From the NCBI GenBank assembly GCA_902595625.1, contig CACJQQ010000006.1:1-64000 (forward strand): 64,000 nt of DNA. The letters are read 5' to 3'. This document shows, in pieces, positions 1-10,318 of the stretch. The stretch's first letter is position 1. Every line of letters begins with the position of its first letter. The notes below the pieces were generated by a model. The model had not been told where the DNA came from, did no database searches, and saw only the letters and a program-made list of their open reading frames with translations. Position numbers and translations under genes: made by a program. The stretch is from an uncultured Pelagibacteraceae bacterium (lineage in GTDB: Bacteria > Pseudomonadota > Alphaproteobacteria > Pelagibacterales > Pelagibacteraceae).

Positions 1-774
1 ATATAAAAAATTATTTATTTTTGGAAATTTTTTTAATTTTACATCTCTAGTATATTTTTTTATAGCTTTTTCAATTATTCTATTTAAGTTTATATATTTT
101 TTTACAAATTTTGGGTAAAAACCACTTAAACCAAGCATATCGTCTGTTACAAGTATTTGCCCATCACAATACAAGGAAGACCCAATTCCTATGGTAGGTA
201 TATTTAGTTTATTTGTAATTGTTTTTGCAGAATTGGGTGACAAACATTCTAGCACAATAGAAAAAGCTCCAGATTTTTCAATCAATTTTGCTTCCTTTAA
301 AAGTTTCTGAGTCTCCAATAAAGTTTTACCCTCTATTTTAAATTTTTTTTTAAATTGTGGCGTATAGCCAATATGTCCCATAACAGGAATTTTTTTTTCT
401 ACTAAATGTTTTATGATTTTGTAATTGTTTTTATGGTTTTCAATTTTAATTGCATCACATCCGGTTTTTTTTATTACTTGTATAGCATTTTTTACTGCAA
501 GTTTTATATTTTTATAACTTCCTTTTGGCATATCAGCAACTAACAACGAATTTTTTGTTCCCATTTTTACACTTAAAGTGTGATCTATTATATTTTGCAA
601 ACTAACTTGATGAGTATTTTTATGACCATATAATACGTTCGCCAATGAGTCTCCGACTAAAATTATATCTACATATTTATCTAGAATTTTTGCTTGATTT
701 TTAGAGTATGCAGTTAAACAAACAATTTTTTTTTTATTCTTTTTATTTAATATTTTTTTTATTTTTTTATTCAT
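1..774 (-). CDS. panB: 3-methyl-2-oxobutanoate hydroxymethyltransferase (PanB), 3' end cut off by window
   Basis: First committed step of pantothenate/CoA synthesis: transfers a hydroxymethyl group from methylene-THF to 2-oxoisovalerate in the cytoplasm. Reading from the ATG at 774 the frame stays open for 258 codons to base 1 with no stop, so only a few C-terminal residues should be missing (family about 260-270 aa). Seen in the translation: the Mg-binding region VGDSLANVLYG, the block GHIGYTPQ, and near the C-terminus IGIGSS...DGQILVTDDMLG, all PanB hallmarks. The start shares a base with the guaA stop (TAATG), so it is probably translationally coupled as the distal gene of the gua operon. 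Confidence 0.93.
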   Translation of the reverse strand, partial: MNKKIKKILNKKNKKKIVCLTAYSKNQAKILDKYVDIILVGDSLANVLYGHKNTHQVSLQNIIDHTLSVKMGTKNSLLVADMPKGSYKNIKLAVKNAIQVIKKTGCDAIKIENHKNNYKIIKHLVEKKIPVMGHIGYTPQFKKKFKIEGKTLLETQKLLKEAKLIEKSGAFSIVLECLSPNSAKTITNKLNIPTIGIGSSLYCDGQILVTDDMLGLSGFYPKFVKKYINLNRIIEKAIKKYTRDVKLKKFPKINNFLY

Positions 775-2333
775 TATTCTAATTCAATAGTGCTTGGTGG
801 TTTAGAAGTTATGTCATAAACAACTCTATTAATACCTTTTACATTATTAATAATTTTATTTGCTATATTATCTATAAAATTTTTAGGAAAGCTAAAATAA
901 TCAGCTGTCATTCCATCTTCTGAAGTAACTGCACGTAAAAGACAAATGTTTTCATATGTTCTGGCGTCCCCCATCACTCCTACTGTTTTTATTGGAAGAA
1001 GCGCTGCATATGCTTGCCAAATTTTATTATAAAGATTGCATTTGGTTAACTCATTAATAAAAATATAATCTGCTTCTTGAAGTATTTTTACTCTTTCAGA
1101 AGTAATATTTCCTAATATCCTTATAGCCAATCCTGGACCTGGAAAAGGGTGTTTATAATTTATACTGTTTACTAGACCTAAAGATTTTCCTAAAATTCTA
1201 ACTTCATCCTTAAATAGGTCTTTCAGAGGCTCAACTAATTTTAAATTCATCTTTTTTGGAAGACCGCCGACATTATGATGTGATTTTATTTTTGAGGTTT
1301 TGCTCCCAGATGAAGATTTACTTTCAATTATGTCGGGATATAAAGTCCCTTGGGCTAAAAATTTTAAATTTTTGTATTTTTTCGACTCTTTTTCAAACAC
1401 TTTTATAAATAGATTTCCAATAATTTTTCTTTTCCTCTCTGGATTTGAAATATTTTTCAGTTTTCTTAAGAAAAGTTTTGAAGCGTCAATTAACTTAACG
1501 TTAAGTTTATATTTATATTTAAATATTTTGTAAGTTTGTTTAAATTCATTTTTTCTCATCAAGCCCGTATCAACCATGATACAAATAAGATTCCTCTTAA
1601 TCGCTTTATTTATTAGTAATGCAACTACGCTACTGTCTACACCACCAGACAAAGCACATATAACTTTTTCTTTTTTAACTATGTCTTTGATTTGCTTTAA
1701 TAATTTTTTCTTTTGGAAAGCGACATTCCATTTATTTTTTATTTTACAAATTAAAAATAAGAAATTTTTAAAAATTTGTCTTCCATTTTCTGTGTGCGTG
1801 ACCTCAGGGTGAAACTGTAGTCCATAAATTTTTTCTTCTGAATTTTCTATTATTGTAAATTCAGAACTTTTAGTTGATGCAATTTTTTTAAAATTTTTAG
1901 GTAATCTAGTTACTGCATCTTCATGACTCATCCAAACTATTTTTTCTTTATTTAAAAAATTTTTTATGATTAAAGACGGAGTTTTTTTAGATAAAGAGGC
2001 TCTTCCGAATTCTCTTCTCTTTTTTGAAGATTTGACTTTGCCCCCAAAGATTTTAACAATTAATTGTAAACCATAGCAAATTCCTAGTATTGGAATTTTT
2101 TTTTTAAAAATATCCTTAGAAATAGTTTGAAATTTATTGGTAGTAACAGTTGAAGGCCCCCCTGAGAGAATAATTCCCTTAATATCTTTAAATTTCCTTA
2201 AATATTTTAATTCTTTTGGTGTAGTTATCTCGGAATATACGCCTAACTCTCTTACTCTTCTTGCAATTAATTTTGTGACCTGAGATCCAAAATCAATAAT
2301 TAATATTTTATCTTTTTTAGATTGAAATTGCAT
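774..2333 (-). CDS. guaA: GMP synthase (glutamine-hydrolysing)
   Basis: Converts XMP to GMP with ATP and glutamine, the last step of guanine nucleotide synthesis. Full length at 519 aa. The N-terminal class I amidotransferase has Cys86 in GICYGLQ and the His175/Glu177 pair in LQFHPEV. The ATP-pyrophosphatase domain has the SGGVDSS P-loop at about 229-235. The C-terminal dimerisation domain ends [10 protein letters not shown], where the family usually has PATIEWE. It directly abuts the TPR gene upstream and overlaps panB downstream, so it looks co-transcribed with guaB. Confidence 0.97.
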   Translation of the reverse strand: MQFQSKKDKILIIDFGSQVTKLIARRVRELGVYSEITTPKELKYLRKFKDIKGIILSGGPSTVTTNKFQTISKDIFKKKIPILGICYGLQLIVKIFGGKVKSSKKRREFGRASLSKKTPSLIIKNFLNKEKIVWMSHEDAVTRLPKNFKKIASTKSSEFTIIENSEEKIYGLQFHPEVTHTENGRQIFKNFLFLICKIKNKWNVAFQKKKLLKQIKDIVKKEKVICALSGGVDSSVVALLINKAIKRNLICIMVDTGLMRKNEFKQTYKIFKYKYKLNVKLIDASKLFLRKLKNISNPERKRKIIGNLFIKVFEKESKKYKNLKFLAQGTLYPDIIESKSSSGSKTSKIKSHHNVGGLPKKMNLKLVEPLKDLFKDEVRILGKSLGLVNSINYKHPFPGPGLAIRILGNITSERVKILQEADYIFINELTKCNLYNKIWQAYAALLPIKTVGVMGDARTYENICLLRAVTSEDGMTADYFSFPKNFIDNIANKIINNVKGINRVVYDITSKPPSTIELE

Positions 2334-2753
2334 TTATTTTTTGGATAAATTTTCAATTTCTATTTTAAGATTGTCACTTTTGTTACAAAAATCATTACAA
2401 ATTAGTTTAAGCCTTGTGTTTAATTCTTGGCTTCTATTGTAATCAGAATTAATTAATTTTAATTTCGCCAAATTGTAAATAGCTTCCTCATTTTTAGGGT
2501 TTAATAAGATCACTGTATTTAAATTTTGCTCTTCTAAATTTTGTTTATCTTGTTTGTTATATATTTTAGACAGGTATAAGTATGATAATTCACTTTTTGG
2601 ATTATATAGTATATCTTGTTCAAATTTAAATTTAGCATCATCAAATTTTTTTTTTTTATATAAGTTTAGTCCTTCTTGAAAGTATTGAGATTTAGCAAAT
2701 AATAAATTTGAAATGAAAAAAGAAAAAAATAAAATAATTAAATATTTTTTCAT
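2334..2753 (-). CDS. Small secreted TPR-repeat protein between guaB and guaA
   Basis: 139 aa, function not known to me. The N-terminus is a cleavable signal peptide: MKK, a hydrophobic stretch to about residue 19, then FAKSQ as a likely signal peptidase I site. The rest resembles two or three tetratricopeptide repeats (about residues 25-110; phrases such as YFQEGLNLYKKKKFDDAKFKFE and AIYNLAKL), followed by a Cys-containing tail with two Cys (CNDFCN). It is probably periplasmic. It overlaps the guaB stop by 4 nt and abuts guaA, so it is embedded in the purine operon even though a periplasmic TPR protein has no obvious purine role. Confidence 0.8.
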   Translation of the reverse strand: MKKYLIILFFSFFISNLLFAKSQYFQEGLNLYKKKKFDDAKFKFEQDILYNPKSELSYLYLSKIYNKQDKQNLEEQNLNTVILLNPKNEEAIYNLAKLKLINSDYNRSQELNTRLKLICNDFCNKSDNLKIEIENLSKK

Positions 2754-3829
2754 AATTTATAATTAATTGTTTTTTGAGTTATTTCCACACTATGAACCAT
2801 GCTTTCGTAGAATCCTGCTTTTGTTATTTTAATAAATTTAGCTTTTTTATGAATTTCATTTAATTTTTTAGCTCCAATATATCCCATTGAAGATCTCAAT
2901 CCACCTTGTAATTGATAAATTATTTTTGATACTTTTCCTTTGTACTCAACTCGACCCTCAACCCCTTCAGGAACAAACTTAGATTTATCTCTAAAATTCT
3001 TTTGAAAATATCTGTTAGCAGATCCAGATGACATTGCGCCAATTGAACCCATGCCTCGGTAATGTTTGTAAATTTTTCCTTTACTTCTAAATTTTTTTCC
3101 TGGGCTCTCATCAGTTCCAGCAAAGATTGAACCCATCATAATTGCATCTGCACCTGCTGCAAAAGCCTTAGCAATGTCTCCTGAAAATTTAATACCACCA
3201 TCGGAAATTATTTTTATTTTTTTTTTAACAAGTGATTTTTTAACATCCATTATTGCTGATATTTGTGGGACGCCTATGCCAGCTACCATTCTTGTTGTGC
3301 AGATCGAGCCTGGGCCAATTCCAACTTTTATTACGTCTGCTCCAGAGTTATATAATTTTTTTGCAGCCTCACCAGTTGCAACATTACCTACACAAATAGG
3401 TGTATTTTTGATTATTTTTTTAACTTTTATTAAAGTTTTTAAAACTTTTTCACTATGTCCATGTGCAGTATCAATTACAATTAAATCAACTCCATTATGC
3501 ACTAAAGATCTAGCTCTGTCTAAATCTTCATGATTAGTTCCAATAGCAGCACCAACTTGTAAATTTCTATTTTTAACTTTTTTAATTTCAATTGACTGTT
3601 TTTTAATATTTAAGTTACGATGGATTACTCCTAAACCACCCTCTTTAGCAATAGCAGTGGCCATTTTGGACTCGGTAACAGTGTCCATCGCAGAAGTTAA
3701 AAAAGGCACTTTAAGAGAAATTTTTTTTGTTAACTGTAAAGAAATATTTGTTTCTGAAGGTAAAATATTAGAATATTTTGGTACTAGTAAAACATCGTCA
3801 AAGGTTAAAGATTCTTTTATTGCATCCAT
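2750..3829 (-). CDS. guaB: IMP dehydrogenase lacking the CBS (Bateman) domain
   Basis: Oxidises IMP to XMP with NAD. The catalytic barrel is intact: catalytic Cys177 in GPGSICTTR, YRGMGS at about 257-262, the Arg273-Tyr274 flap pair in NRYFQ, and VPEGVEGRV after it. The last two features identify IMPDH rather than GMP reductase. It is only 359 aa, against about 485-500 for the family. HRNLNIKKQ at about residue 70 runs through a short linker straight into QVGAAIG at 91, so the tandem CBS regulatory module normally inserted there is missing without a frameshift. Allosteric ATP/GTP control through that module should therefore be absent. Confidence 0.95.
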   Translation of the reverse strand: MDAIKESLTFDDVLLVPKYSNILPSETNISLQLTKKISLKVPFLTSAMDTVTESKMATAIAKEGGLGVIHRNLNIKKQSIEIKKVKNRNLQVGAAIGTNHEDLDRARSLVHNGVDLIVIDTAHGHSEKVLKTLIKVKKIIKNTPICVGNVATGEAAKKLYNSGADVIKVGIGPGSICTTRMVAGIGVPQISAIMDVKKSLVKKKIKIISDGGIKFSGDIAKAFAAGADAIMMGSIFAGTDESPGKKFRSKGKIYKHYRGMGSIGAMSSGSANRYFQKNFRDKSKFVPEGVEGRVEYKGKVSKIIYQLQGGLRSSMGYIGAKKLNEIHKKAKFIKITKAGFYESMVHSVEITQKTINYKL

Positions 3830-3855
3830 ATTAGCTTATATACAATTATTTAAAA

Positions 3856-4482
3856 TTATAAAGTCTTTAAAATTTCACAGTGTAAATAAGTTTCTTTTGA
3901 TTCTTTTCTGCTAGATTCAGGTTTAAAAAAATTTACTTTTTTAAATATGGATTTTGCAAGATTTTTTACTTCAATAAAATCGTCACCCATAAAAAGTTTA
4001 CTTACTAATACACCTTTAGGTTTAAGAGTGTCTTTAGAAAAATTTAATATTTCAGTACATAATTGATTAGTCCTGATCGAGTCTAGCGATTTATTTCCAG
4101 TGGTATCCGCTGCCATATCAGAAATGATAACATCTAAATTTTCTTTGAAATAATTCAAAACTTCACTTTTTGTCTCATCTAATGATATATCCCCTTTAAT
4201 AAATTTTACATTTTTTATAGGTTCCATCTCCTTTAAATCTATTGAGAGTATTTTTCCACTTTTAATTATTTGTCTTGCAACCTGTGTCCACCCGCCAGGG
4301 CATGAACCTAAATCTAATAAATTTGTGTGATTTTTAATAAATTTATATTTTTTATTAAGTTCTATTAATTTAAATGAGGCTCTAGAACGATAACCTAGAG
4401 TTTTTGATTTTTTAAAAAATTGATCTCTGTGTTGTTTTATTTTCCAAGAATTGCTTTTTTTAATTCTTTTTGATTTTTTCAT
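3856..4482 (-). CDS. rlmE: 23S rRNA (uridine-2'-O-)methyltransferase RlmE/FtsJ
   Basis: SAM-dependent methylation of U2552 in the 23S rRNA A-loop, late in large subunit assembly. 208 aa, normal length. Seen: the lysine-rich N-terminus, SRASFKLIE with the first catalytic Lys (K38), SAM motif I LLDLGSCPGGWTQVA at about 55-69, the catalytic Asp in IISDMAADTTG at about 122, and SKLFMGDD carrying the second Lys. It overlaps pssA at a 1-nt stop/start junction, so it is likely expressed with the phospholipid genes. Confidence 0.95.
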   Translation of the reverse strand: MKKSKRIKKSNSWKIKQHRDQFFKKSKTLGYRSRASFKLIELNKKYKFIKNHTNLLDLGSCPGGWTQVARQIIKSGKILSIDLKEMEPIKNVKFIKGDISLDETKSEVLNYFKENLDVIISDMAADTTGNKSLDSIRTNQLCTEILNFSKDTLKPKGVLVSKLFMGDDFIEVKNLAKSIFKKVNFFKPESSRKESKETYLHCEILKTL

Positions 4483-5273
4483 TATAAAATATCTTCATGA
4501 CTATCGTCAGATATTTTTTCTAAATTTTTTTTGTTTTGTTTTTTATAAATTATTACGCTGATTGGAATTGAAATTAAATATACAACACCAAAAATTAAAA
4601 GAGTTTCTAATGTATAAAATAATAAAAATATGAATATAATACCTATTCCCAGTAATAAAAAAACTGTCGCCTTTGGAGAAATAGATATTTTTTTAAATGA
4701 TAGAGTTGGAATTTTACTTACTAGTAAAATTGCTATTAATATAGTCATGTACGGCGTCAAACTTCTAATGTCTATACCTATATTTAAGCCAGTTAATTCA
4801 TAAATTAATGGCATTAAAATCAATAAGCCTCCTGCTGGAGAAGGTATTCCCTCAAAAAAATTATTTTTCCAATCTTGATTCTCTTGTATCTTTGTTAAAT
4901 TAAATCTGGCTAACCTTAAAACACAACAAACTGAATAAATTAAAGTAATCGCCCATCCAAATTTTCCATATGTATTTAATTCCCAAAAGTACAAAATAAA
5001 TACTGGAGCTATACCAAAACTTACAAAATCTGTAAGGGAGTCTAGTTCTTTACCAAATTCTGAAGTTCCTTTAATTAATCTTGCAATTCTGCCATCTAGG
5101 GCATCTAAAATTGCAGCAAATAAAATTAATGTTACTGCTAAGCTAAAATTTCCATCAATTGAAAATTTAATAGAACTTATTCCTAAACATACTCCACCAA
5201 GAGTTAAAATGTTTGGAAGTAAATATCTAGTTTTTTTCGATGAAACTAATTTAAATTTTTTATTTTGTTCCAT
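4482..5273 (-). CDS. pssA: CDP-diacylglycerol-serine O-phosphatidyltransferase
   Basis: Integral membrane enzyme making phosphatidylserine from CDP-diacylglycerol and serine, the entry to phosphatidylethanolamine. 263 aa with about eight hydrophobic segments. The CDP-alcohol phosphotransferase signature (DG..AR....G..D...D) is visible as DALDGRIARLIKGTSEFG followed by KELDSLTD, at about residues 60-85. This is the Bacillus/alphaproteobacterial membrane type, not the E. coli peripheral type. It sits immediately after psd on the same strand, so both steps to PE are in one unit. Confidence 0.95.
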   Translation of the reverse strand: MEQNKKFKLVSSKKTRYLLPNILTLGGVCLGISSIKFSIDGNFSLAVTLILFAAILDALDGRIARLIKGTSEFGKELDSLTDFVSFGIAPVFILYFWELNTYGKFGWAITLIYSVCCVLRLARFNLTKIQENQDWKNNFFEGIPSPAGGLLILMPLIYELTGLNIGIDIRSLTPYMTILIAILLVSKIPTLSFKKISISPKATVFLLLGIGIIFIFLLFYTLETLLIFGVVYLISIPISVIIYKKQNKKNLEKISDDSHEDIL

Positions 5274-5920
5274 TACTCAGAAGCTAATAAGCTTTCTCCT
5301 GCCACAACGTTTTGACCTAGTTTCGCTAGTATTTTTTTATTTTTAAAATATACATCGACTCTGCTACCAAATCTTATCATTCCAATTCTATCACCTTGTT
5401 TTAAATTTTGATTTTGTTCAACCTCACATACTATTCTTCTGGCAATGAGTCCGGCAATTTGTACAATGACAATTTCTTCTCCATTGTTTAATTTTACTTT
5501 AAAATAATTTCTTTCATTTTCTTCACTTGCTTTATCAAGTGATGCATTTAAAAATTTTCCTGGTTTATAAAATATTTCCTCTATTTTTCCAGATGAGGGT
5601 ATTCGATTTACATGGCAATTAAATACATTCATAAATACACTAATCCTTGTAAAAGATGTATTCTCAAGTCTTAGTTCTTCTGGCCCGGACCTTTCAGATA
5701 TATCTGTAATTAATCCATCTGCGGGGCTTACCAAATAATTTTCATCGTTAATTGGATATCTTTCTGGGTCTCTAAAAAAATAATACACCCAAATTGTTAT
5801 TATAATGAATAAAGCTCCCAAAATTTGAGAGAAAAATAAAACTACAAATGTAGCTAAAATAGAAATAGCTAAAAATTTATATCCCTCTTTGTGTATTTTT
5901 GGAAATATTGTATTAAACAT
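5273..5920 (-). CDS. psd: Phosphatidylserine decarboxylase, short (archaeal-type) form
   Basis: Decarboxylates phosphatidylserine to phosphatidylethanolamine at the inner membrane. 215 aa, matching the short class rather than the 300+ aa E. coli class. The N-terminus has one or two hydrophobic segments (about 15-45). The proenzyme cleavage site is visible as RFGSRVDVYF at about 183-192, where the Gly-Ser bond is autocleaved to give the pyruvoyl group. The motif SPADG lies at about 65. It is the first gene of the psd-pssA-rlmE run and divergent from icd. Confidence 0.94.
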   Translation of the reverse strand: MFNTIFPKIHKEGYKFLAISILATFVVLFFSQILGALFIIITIWVYYFFRDPERYPINDENYLVSPADGLITDISERSGPEELRLENTSFTRISVFMNVFNCHVNRIPSSGKIEEIFYKPGKFLNASLDKASEENERNYFKVKLNNGEEIVIVQIAGLIARRIVCEVEQNQNLKQGDRIGMIRFGSRVDVYFKNKKILAKLGQNVVAGESLLASE

Positions 5921-5984
5921 AATTAATAGTTTGATAATTTTTTCTTAATATGTATAAAAATCACAGTTAATCAATCTATATTTT

Positions 5985-7199
5985 ATGGCAAAAATTAAAG
6001 TAAAAAATCCTGTAGTAGAGCTAGACGGTGACGAAATGACCAGAATTATTTGGTCTTTTATCAAAGATAAGTTAATCAAGCCTTACTTGGAAATAGACTT
6101 AAAGTACTTTGATCTTGGAATGGAAAGCCGAGATAAAACTGATGATCAAGTTACTATAGATGCGGCCAATGCAATTAAGCAATATGGTGTGGGAGTAAAA
6201 TGTGCAACTATTACACCAGACGAAGCTAGGGTAGAAGAGTTTAAGCTAAAAAAAATGTGGAGATCACCTAACGGTACTATTCGAAATATATTAGGTGGTA
6301 CAGTATTTAGAGAACCAATTATTTGTAAAAATGTTCCAAAATTAGTTCCAGGATGGACGCAGCCAATTGTAATTGGAAGACATGCATTTGGTGATCAATA
6401 TCGTGCAACTGATTTTTTAATACCTGGAGAAGGAAAAATGGAAGTTAAATGGACTTCAAAAGATGGTAAAAACAAAAAAGAATTTGAAGTATTTAATTTT
6501 ACGGGTCCAGGTACAGCCTTAGCAATGTATAATTTAGATGACTCTATAAAAAATTTTGCACGAGCATGTATGAATTATGGCCTTGGAAGAAAATGGCCAG
6601 TTTATTTATCTACCAAAAATACAATTTTAAAAGCATACGACGGTCGCTTTAAAGATTTATTCCAAGAAGTTTTTGAAAAAGAATTTAAAAGTAAATTTAA
6701 ATCTGCAAATATTACTTATGAACATAGATTAATTGATGACATGGTAGCTTGTGCTATGAAGTGGAACGGTGGTTATATATGGGCCTGTAAAAATTATGAT
6801 GGAGATGTTCAATCAGACACGGTTGCTCAAGGATTTGGTTCTTTAGGATTGATGACTAGTGTTCTTATGACACCTGATGGAAAAACGGTTGAGTCTGAAG
6901 CTGCGCACGGAACAGTAACAAGGCATTATAGAATGCATCAACAGGGAAAAGAAACCTCTACCAACCCTATTGCATCAATATTTGCATGGACTAGAGGTTT
7001 GTCTCATAGAGGAAAACTAGACAATAATAATGAATTGATAAAATTTGCATCTGCAATAGAAAAAGTGTGTATAGAAACTGTTGAAAGTGGATCTATGACT
7101 AAAGATCTTGCAATTTTGATAGATAAATCCTCAAAATACTTGACCACTAATCAATTTTTAGAAGCGATTGACGGTAATCTTAAAAAGAAACTTAACTAA
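5985..7199 (+). CDS. icd: Isocitrate dehydrogenase (NADP-dependent, eukaryote-like type)
   Basis: TCA cycle oxidation of isocitrate to 2-oxoglutarate, making NADPH. 404 aa, homologous to the mitochondrial/cytosolic NADP-IDH subfamily common in alphaproteobacteria. Seen: [12 protein letters not shown] at the N-terminus, the substrate loop [19 protein letters not shown], the metal Asp region [28 protein letters not shown], and the NADP-binding [11 protein letters not shown]. The promoter must lie in the 64-bp gap shared with divergent psd. The last 8 bases overlap the 3' end of alaS. Confidence 0.96.
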   Translation: MAKIKVKNPVVELDGDEMTRIIWSFIKDKLIKPYLEIDLKYFDLGMESRDKTDDQVTIDAANAIKQYGVGVKCATITPDEARVEEFKLKKMWRSPNGTIRNILGGTVFREPIICKNVPKLVPGWTQPIVIGRHAFGDQYRATDFLIPGEGKMEVKWTSKDGKNKKEFEVFNFTGPGTALAMYNLDDSIKNFARACMNYGLGRKWPVYLSTKNTILKAYDGRFKDLFQEVFEKEFKSKFKSANITYEHRLIDDMVACAMKWNGGYIWACKNYDGDVQSDTVAQGFGSLGLMTSVLMTPDGKTVESEAAHGTVTRHYRMHQQGKETSTNPIASIFAWTRGLSHRGKLDNNNELIKFASAIEKVCIETVESGSMTKDLAILIDKSSKYLTTNQFLEAIDGNLKKKLN

Positions 7200-9867
7200 T
7201 TTTTTTCAATACAGCTTTATAAGATTCTTCAACTTTTGTTTGATCGACTCCTCCTGCTTGTGCAAAATCTTTTCTTCCTCCGCCACCTTTGCCACCTAAG
7301 ACAGAAGCAGCAATTTTTACTAACTCAACCGCATCAAATTTTTCTGTTAAATCTTTTGTAACTCCAACTGAAACACCTACTTTTTCATCAAGAATTGAAA
7401 AAGCAATTAAAATTCCTCTCTTTATATCTTTTTTTCCTGAGTCAATAATTGTTCTTAATTCTTTCGAAGGGAGGTTTTTTATAGTTTGATATCTGAAAGT
7501 AAAATCTTTAATTTTACTATCTTCAATAATATTTTTACTCTTATCTGTGATTATATTTTTTAAATTGGCTTTATCTAGTTGTTTACTTAAATTTTTTAAA
7601 TTTTCAGAGATGTTTAAATCGTTGCTGTAATTAGGTTTAATTTTAAGTTTCTCTAAAGATTTTTTGATAATTGTAATCTCTTCATTCAATTTACTTTCTT
7701 TAGTAGATTGAGTTTGTTTTAGTTTTTTTTCATGCTCAATAAGTTGGTCTGCTCTTAAAGCTTCAACTCGTCTCACTCCAGATGATATCGACGACTGACT
7801 TATAATTTTAAATCTACCTATTTCTGAAGTATTAGATACGTGTGTTCCACCACATAATTCTGTTGAAAAATACTTATTCTTTTCTTCTCCCATAGACAAA
7901 ACCCTGACTTCATCTCCATATTTCTCACCAAATAATGCTAAGGCTCCATTATCTACCGCTTCTTTCGGTGTCATAATTCGAGTTTTAACTTCACTGGATT
8001 TAGAAACCATATCGTTTACTAAATCTTCAATCTTGCTAATTTCATTTTTTTCAATTGGTTTATTGTGGCTAAAATCAAATCTTAACTTTTCAGGACTCAC
8101 TAAAGAGCCTTTTTGAGTAACATGTTTGCCTAATGTCCTTCTTAAAGCTTCGTGTAGTAAATGAGTTGCTGAATGATATGCTCTGGCATCATTTCTTCTT
8201 TTGAGATTAATCTCTAAGTTTACATTATCACCCACTTTAACAGATCCTGTTATCACTTTTCCAACATGGACGTGTAGATCGCCCATTTTTTTTTGGGTAT
8301 CTAAAATTTTTATTTTACATGTAGATGACTTTATTTCTCCCTGGTCGCCGACCTGACCTCCTGACTCCCCGTAAAAAGGTGTTTGATTAGTTATGAGCTC
8401 AATTTCATCATTTTCTTTTGCTTCATTAATAAAATCTTTTCCTTTTGATATTTTTAAAACTACTCCCTCTGCTTTATTAAATTCATAGCCCAAAAATTCC
8501 GTAGGTTCTAATTCTTCTCGTATTTTAAACCATTTTTCCTCTAATGATTTGTCTCCCGAGCCTTTCCAGTTTGCTCTAGCTAAAGCTTTACTTTTTTCCA
8601 TCTCACTATCAAAACCTTTGCTATTTATTTTGATATCTTTTGATCGCAAAATATCAGCTGTAAGATCTAGGGGAAATCCATAAGTGTCATAAAGTTTAAA
8701 TGCTATTTCACCAGGAAGTATTTTATTTTGAACTTTGTCTAAATTTTCCTCTAAAATTTTTATTCCTCGTTCTAAAAGATAAGAAAACTTTTCTTCCTCA
8801 TTTTTTAAAGTTTCTACGATTAAATCTTTTCCTCTAACTAGCTCAGGATAACTTTGTTTCATTTCGCTCATCAGAACATCAAACAATTTATAAAAAATTG
8901 TTTCTTTACCTCCAAGAGTATGGGCGTGTCTCATTCCACGTCTCATTATTCTTCTTAATACATAGCCACGTCCCTCATTCGAAGGTAAAATTCCTTCAGC
9001 GATTAAAAAACTGCTAGCTCTCAAATGATCTGCAATCACCCTATGACTTGCAATAGTTTTATCATTTATAGGTGTCTTCAATAGTTCAGCGGACGCGCTC
9101 ATTATTTTTTTAAAGTGATCGATATTATAATTATCGTGTGTTCCTTGAAGAACTGCTGTCATTCGCTCTAGCCCCATTCCAGTATCTACTGACGGTTTTG
9201 GTAAATTTATTCTTTTGTCTTTTGATATTTGTTCATATTGCATAAATACCAAATTCCATATCTCAATAAACCTATCTCCATCTTCATCAGTACTTCCTGG
9301 TGGTCCGCCTTTTAATTTCTCACCATGATCATAAAATATTTCAGAGCATGGGCCACATGGACCTGTATCACCCATTGACCAAAAATTATCTGATGTTGCT
9401 ATTTTAATTATCTTATCATCACTTAAGCCTGCTATTTTTTTCCAAAGTTTAAATGATTCTTCATCTTCATGAAAAACTGTAACTAAAAGTTTTTCTTTTG
9501 GTAGTTGTAAATCTTTGGTTAACAAGTTCCAAGCATGAATAATTGCTTTTTCTTTGAAATAATCTCCAAAGGAAAAATTTCCTAGCATTTCAAAAAAAGT
9601 ATGGTGTCTTGGTGTATATCCTACATTTTCCAAATCATTATGTTTTCCGCCAGCTCTTACACATTTTTGAGATGTCGTTGCTGTTTTGTAATCTCTTTTT
9701 TCTAAACCTGTAAAAACATTTTTAAATTGAACCATGCCTGAGTTGGTGAACATAAGAGTTGGATCGTTGTTGGGAACAAGGTTGCTAGAATCCACTATCT
9801 TATGATTGTTTTTTTTAAAATAATCTAAGAATTTTTTCCTAACATCAGTAAGTAAAATTTTGCCCAT
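7192..9867 (-). CDS. alaS: Alanyl-tRNA synthetase
   Basis: Charges tRNA-Ala and edits mischarged Ser/Gly. 891 aa, full length. The order is class II aminoacylation domain ([15 protein letters not shown] at the start, [14 protein letters not shown] at about 41-54, the [20 protein letters not shown] block), tRNA recognition domain, editing domain with [12 protein letters not shown] at about 565 and the CGGTHV zinc motif, then a coiled coil and the C-terminal DHHA1-type domain ending [16 protein letters not shown]. Single gene, tail to tail with icd. Confidence 0.97.
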   Translation of the reverse strand: MGKILLTDVRKKFLDYFKKNNHKIVDSSNLVPNNDPTLMFTNSGMVQFKNVFTGLEKRDYKTATTSQKCVRAGGKHNDLENVGYTPRHHTFFEMLGNFSFGDYFKEKAIIHAWNLLTKDLQLPKEKLLVTVFHEDEESFKLWKKIAGLSDDKIIKIATSDNFWSMGDTGPCGPCSEIFYDHGEKLKGGPPGSTDEDGDRFIEIWNLVFMQYEQISKDKRINLPKPSVDTGMGLERMTAVLQGTHDNYNIDHFKKIMSASAELLKTPINDKTIASHRVIADHLRASSFLIAEGILPSNEGRGYVLRRIMRRGMRHAHTLGGKETIFYKLFDVLMSEMKQSYPELVRGKDLIVETLKNEEEKFSYLLERGIKILEENLDKVQNKILPGEIAFKLYDTYGFPLDLTADILRSKDIKINSKGFDSEMEKSKALARANWKGSGDKSLEEKWFKIREELEPTEFLGYEFNKAEGVVLKISKGKDFINEAKENDEIELITNQTPFYGESGGQVGDQGEIKSSTCKIKILDTQKKMGDLHVHVGKVITGSVKVGDNVNLEINLKRRNDARAYHSATHLLHEALRRTLGKHVTQKGSLVSPEKLRFDFSHNKPIEKNEISKIEDLVNDMVSKSSEVKTRIMTPKEAVDNGALALFGEKYGDEVRVLSMGEEKNKYFSTELCGGTHVSNTSEIGRFKIISQSSISSGVRRVEALRADQLIEHEKKLKQTQSTKESKLNEEITIIKKSLEKLKIKPNYSNDLNISENLKNLSKQLDKANLKNIITDKSKNIIEDSKIKDFTFRYQTIKNLPSKELRTIIDSGKKDIKRGILIAFSILDEKVGVSVGVTKDLTEKFDAVELVKIAASVLGGKGGGGRKDFAQAGGVDQTKVEESYKAVLKKIS

Positions 9868-9910
9868 ATTTAATTAAATACAGATATTTTAGAACTTGTC
9901 TATAAAGAGA

Positions 9911-10267
9911 TTAATTTGCAGCTTTTTTATCGTTGTCTACTACAACACAAATTTCAGATTTCGTTAAAAATCTTTTCCCTGTTCCATTATCAAGGGAAAA
10001 CATGCCTCCGATCCCTTTTACAGCATCAATTGTCAGATCTGTATGTTTCCACTTTTCATATTGATCCTCGTTCATATAGAAAGGGGTTCCATCAACCTCT
10101 CCCAATTTTACGTCACTGTTTCCTACTTGATATTCTTTTGCTGGAAAACACATTGGCGCGCTTCCATCACAGCATCCACCTGATTGGTGAAATAAAAGAT
10201 CTTCTCCATGAACTTCTTTAATTTCACTAAGTAATTTTTTCGCTGATAATGTGAATGATACTTTCAT
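9911..10267 (-). CDS. DUF779 family protein, partner of the aldehyde dehydrogenase
   Basis: 118 aa from the preferred start. DUF779 proteins often sit next to ExaC/AldB-type acetaldehyde dehydrogenases; their role is unproven. Seen: HQSGGCCDGSAPMCFP, a Cys-rich block typical of the family that could bind metal, and a conserved C-terminal RFLTKSEICVV. I use the ATG at 10267 rather than the in-frame ATG at 10285, because the upstream one lies inside a perfect 11-bp hairpin stem and would add six residues unlike the family start. It follows aldB on the same strand. Confidence 0.85.
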   Translation of the reverse strand: MKVSFTLSAKKLLSEIKEVHGEDLLFHQSGGCCDGSAPMCFPAKEYQVGNSDVKLGEVDGTPFYMNEDQYEKWKHTDLTIDAVKGIGGMFSLDNGTGKRFLTKSEICVVVDNDKKAAN

Positions 10268-10278
10268 TTCAATATTTC

Positions 10279-10303
10279 GGCCCATGATTTTGAATCATGG
10301 GCC
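10279..10303 (-). terminator. Hairpin between aldB and the DUF779 gene
   Basis: A perfect 11-bp inverted repeat (GGCCCATGATT) with a 3-nt loop lies 16 nt after the aldB stop. It is among the most G+C-rich stretches in the area. On the minus-strand transcript it is not followed by a U run (next bases GAAATATTG), so it is better read as an attenuator or mRNA-stabilising/processing stem than a full terminator. It also buries an upstream ATG of the DUF779 gene. Confidence 0.55.
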
Positions 10304-10318
10304 ATTATATATTATTGG

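Noticed and set aside
2750-3829. Reading the short guaB as GMP reductase
   Set aside because: The NRYFQ and VPEGVEGRV blocks are IMPDH-specific and the gene sits with guaA.
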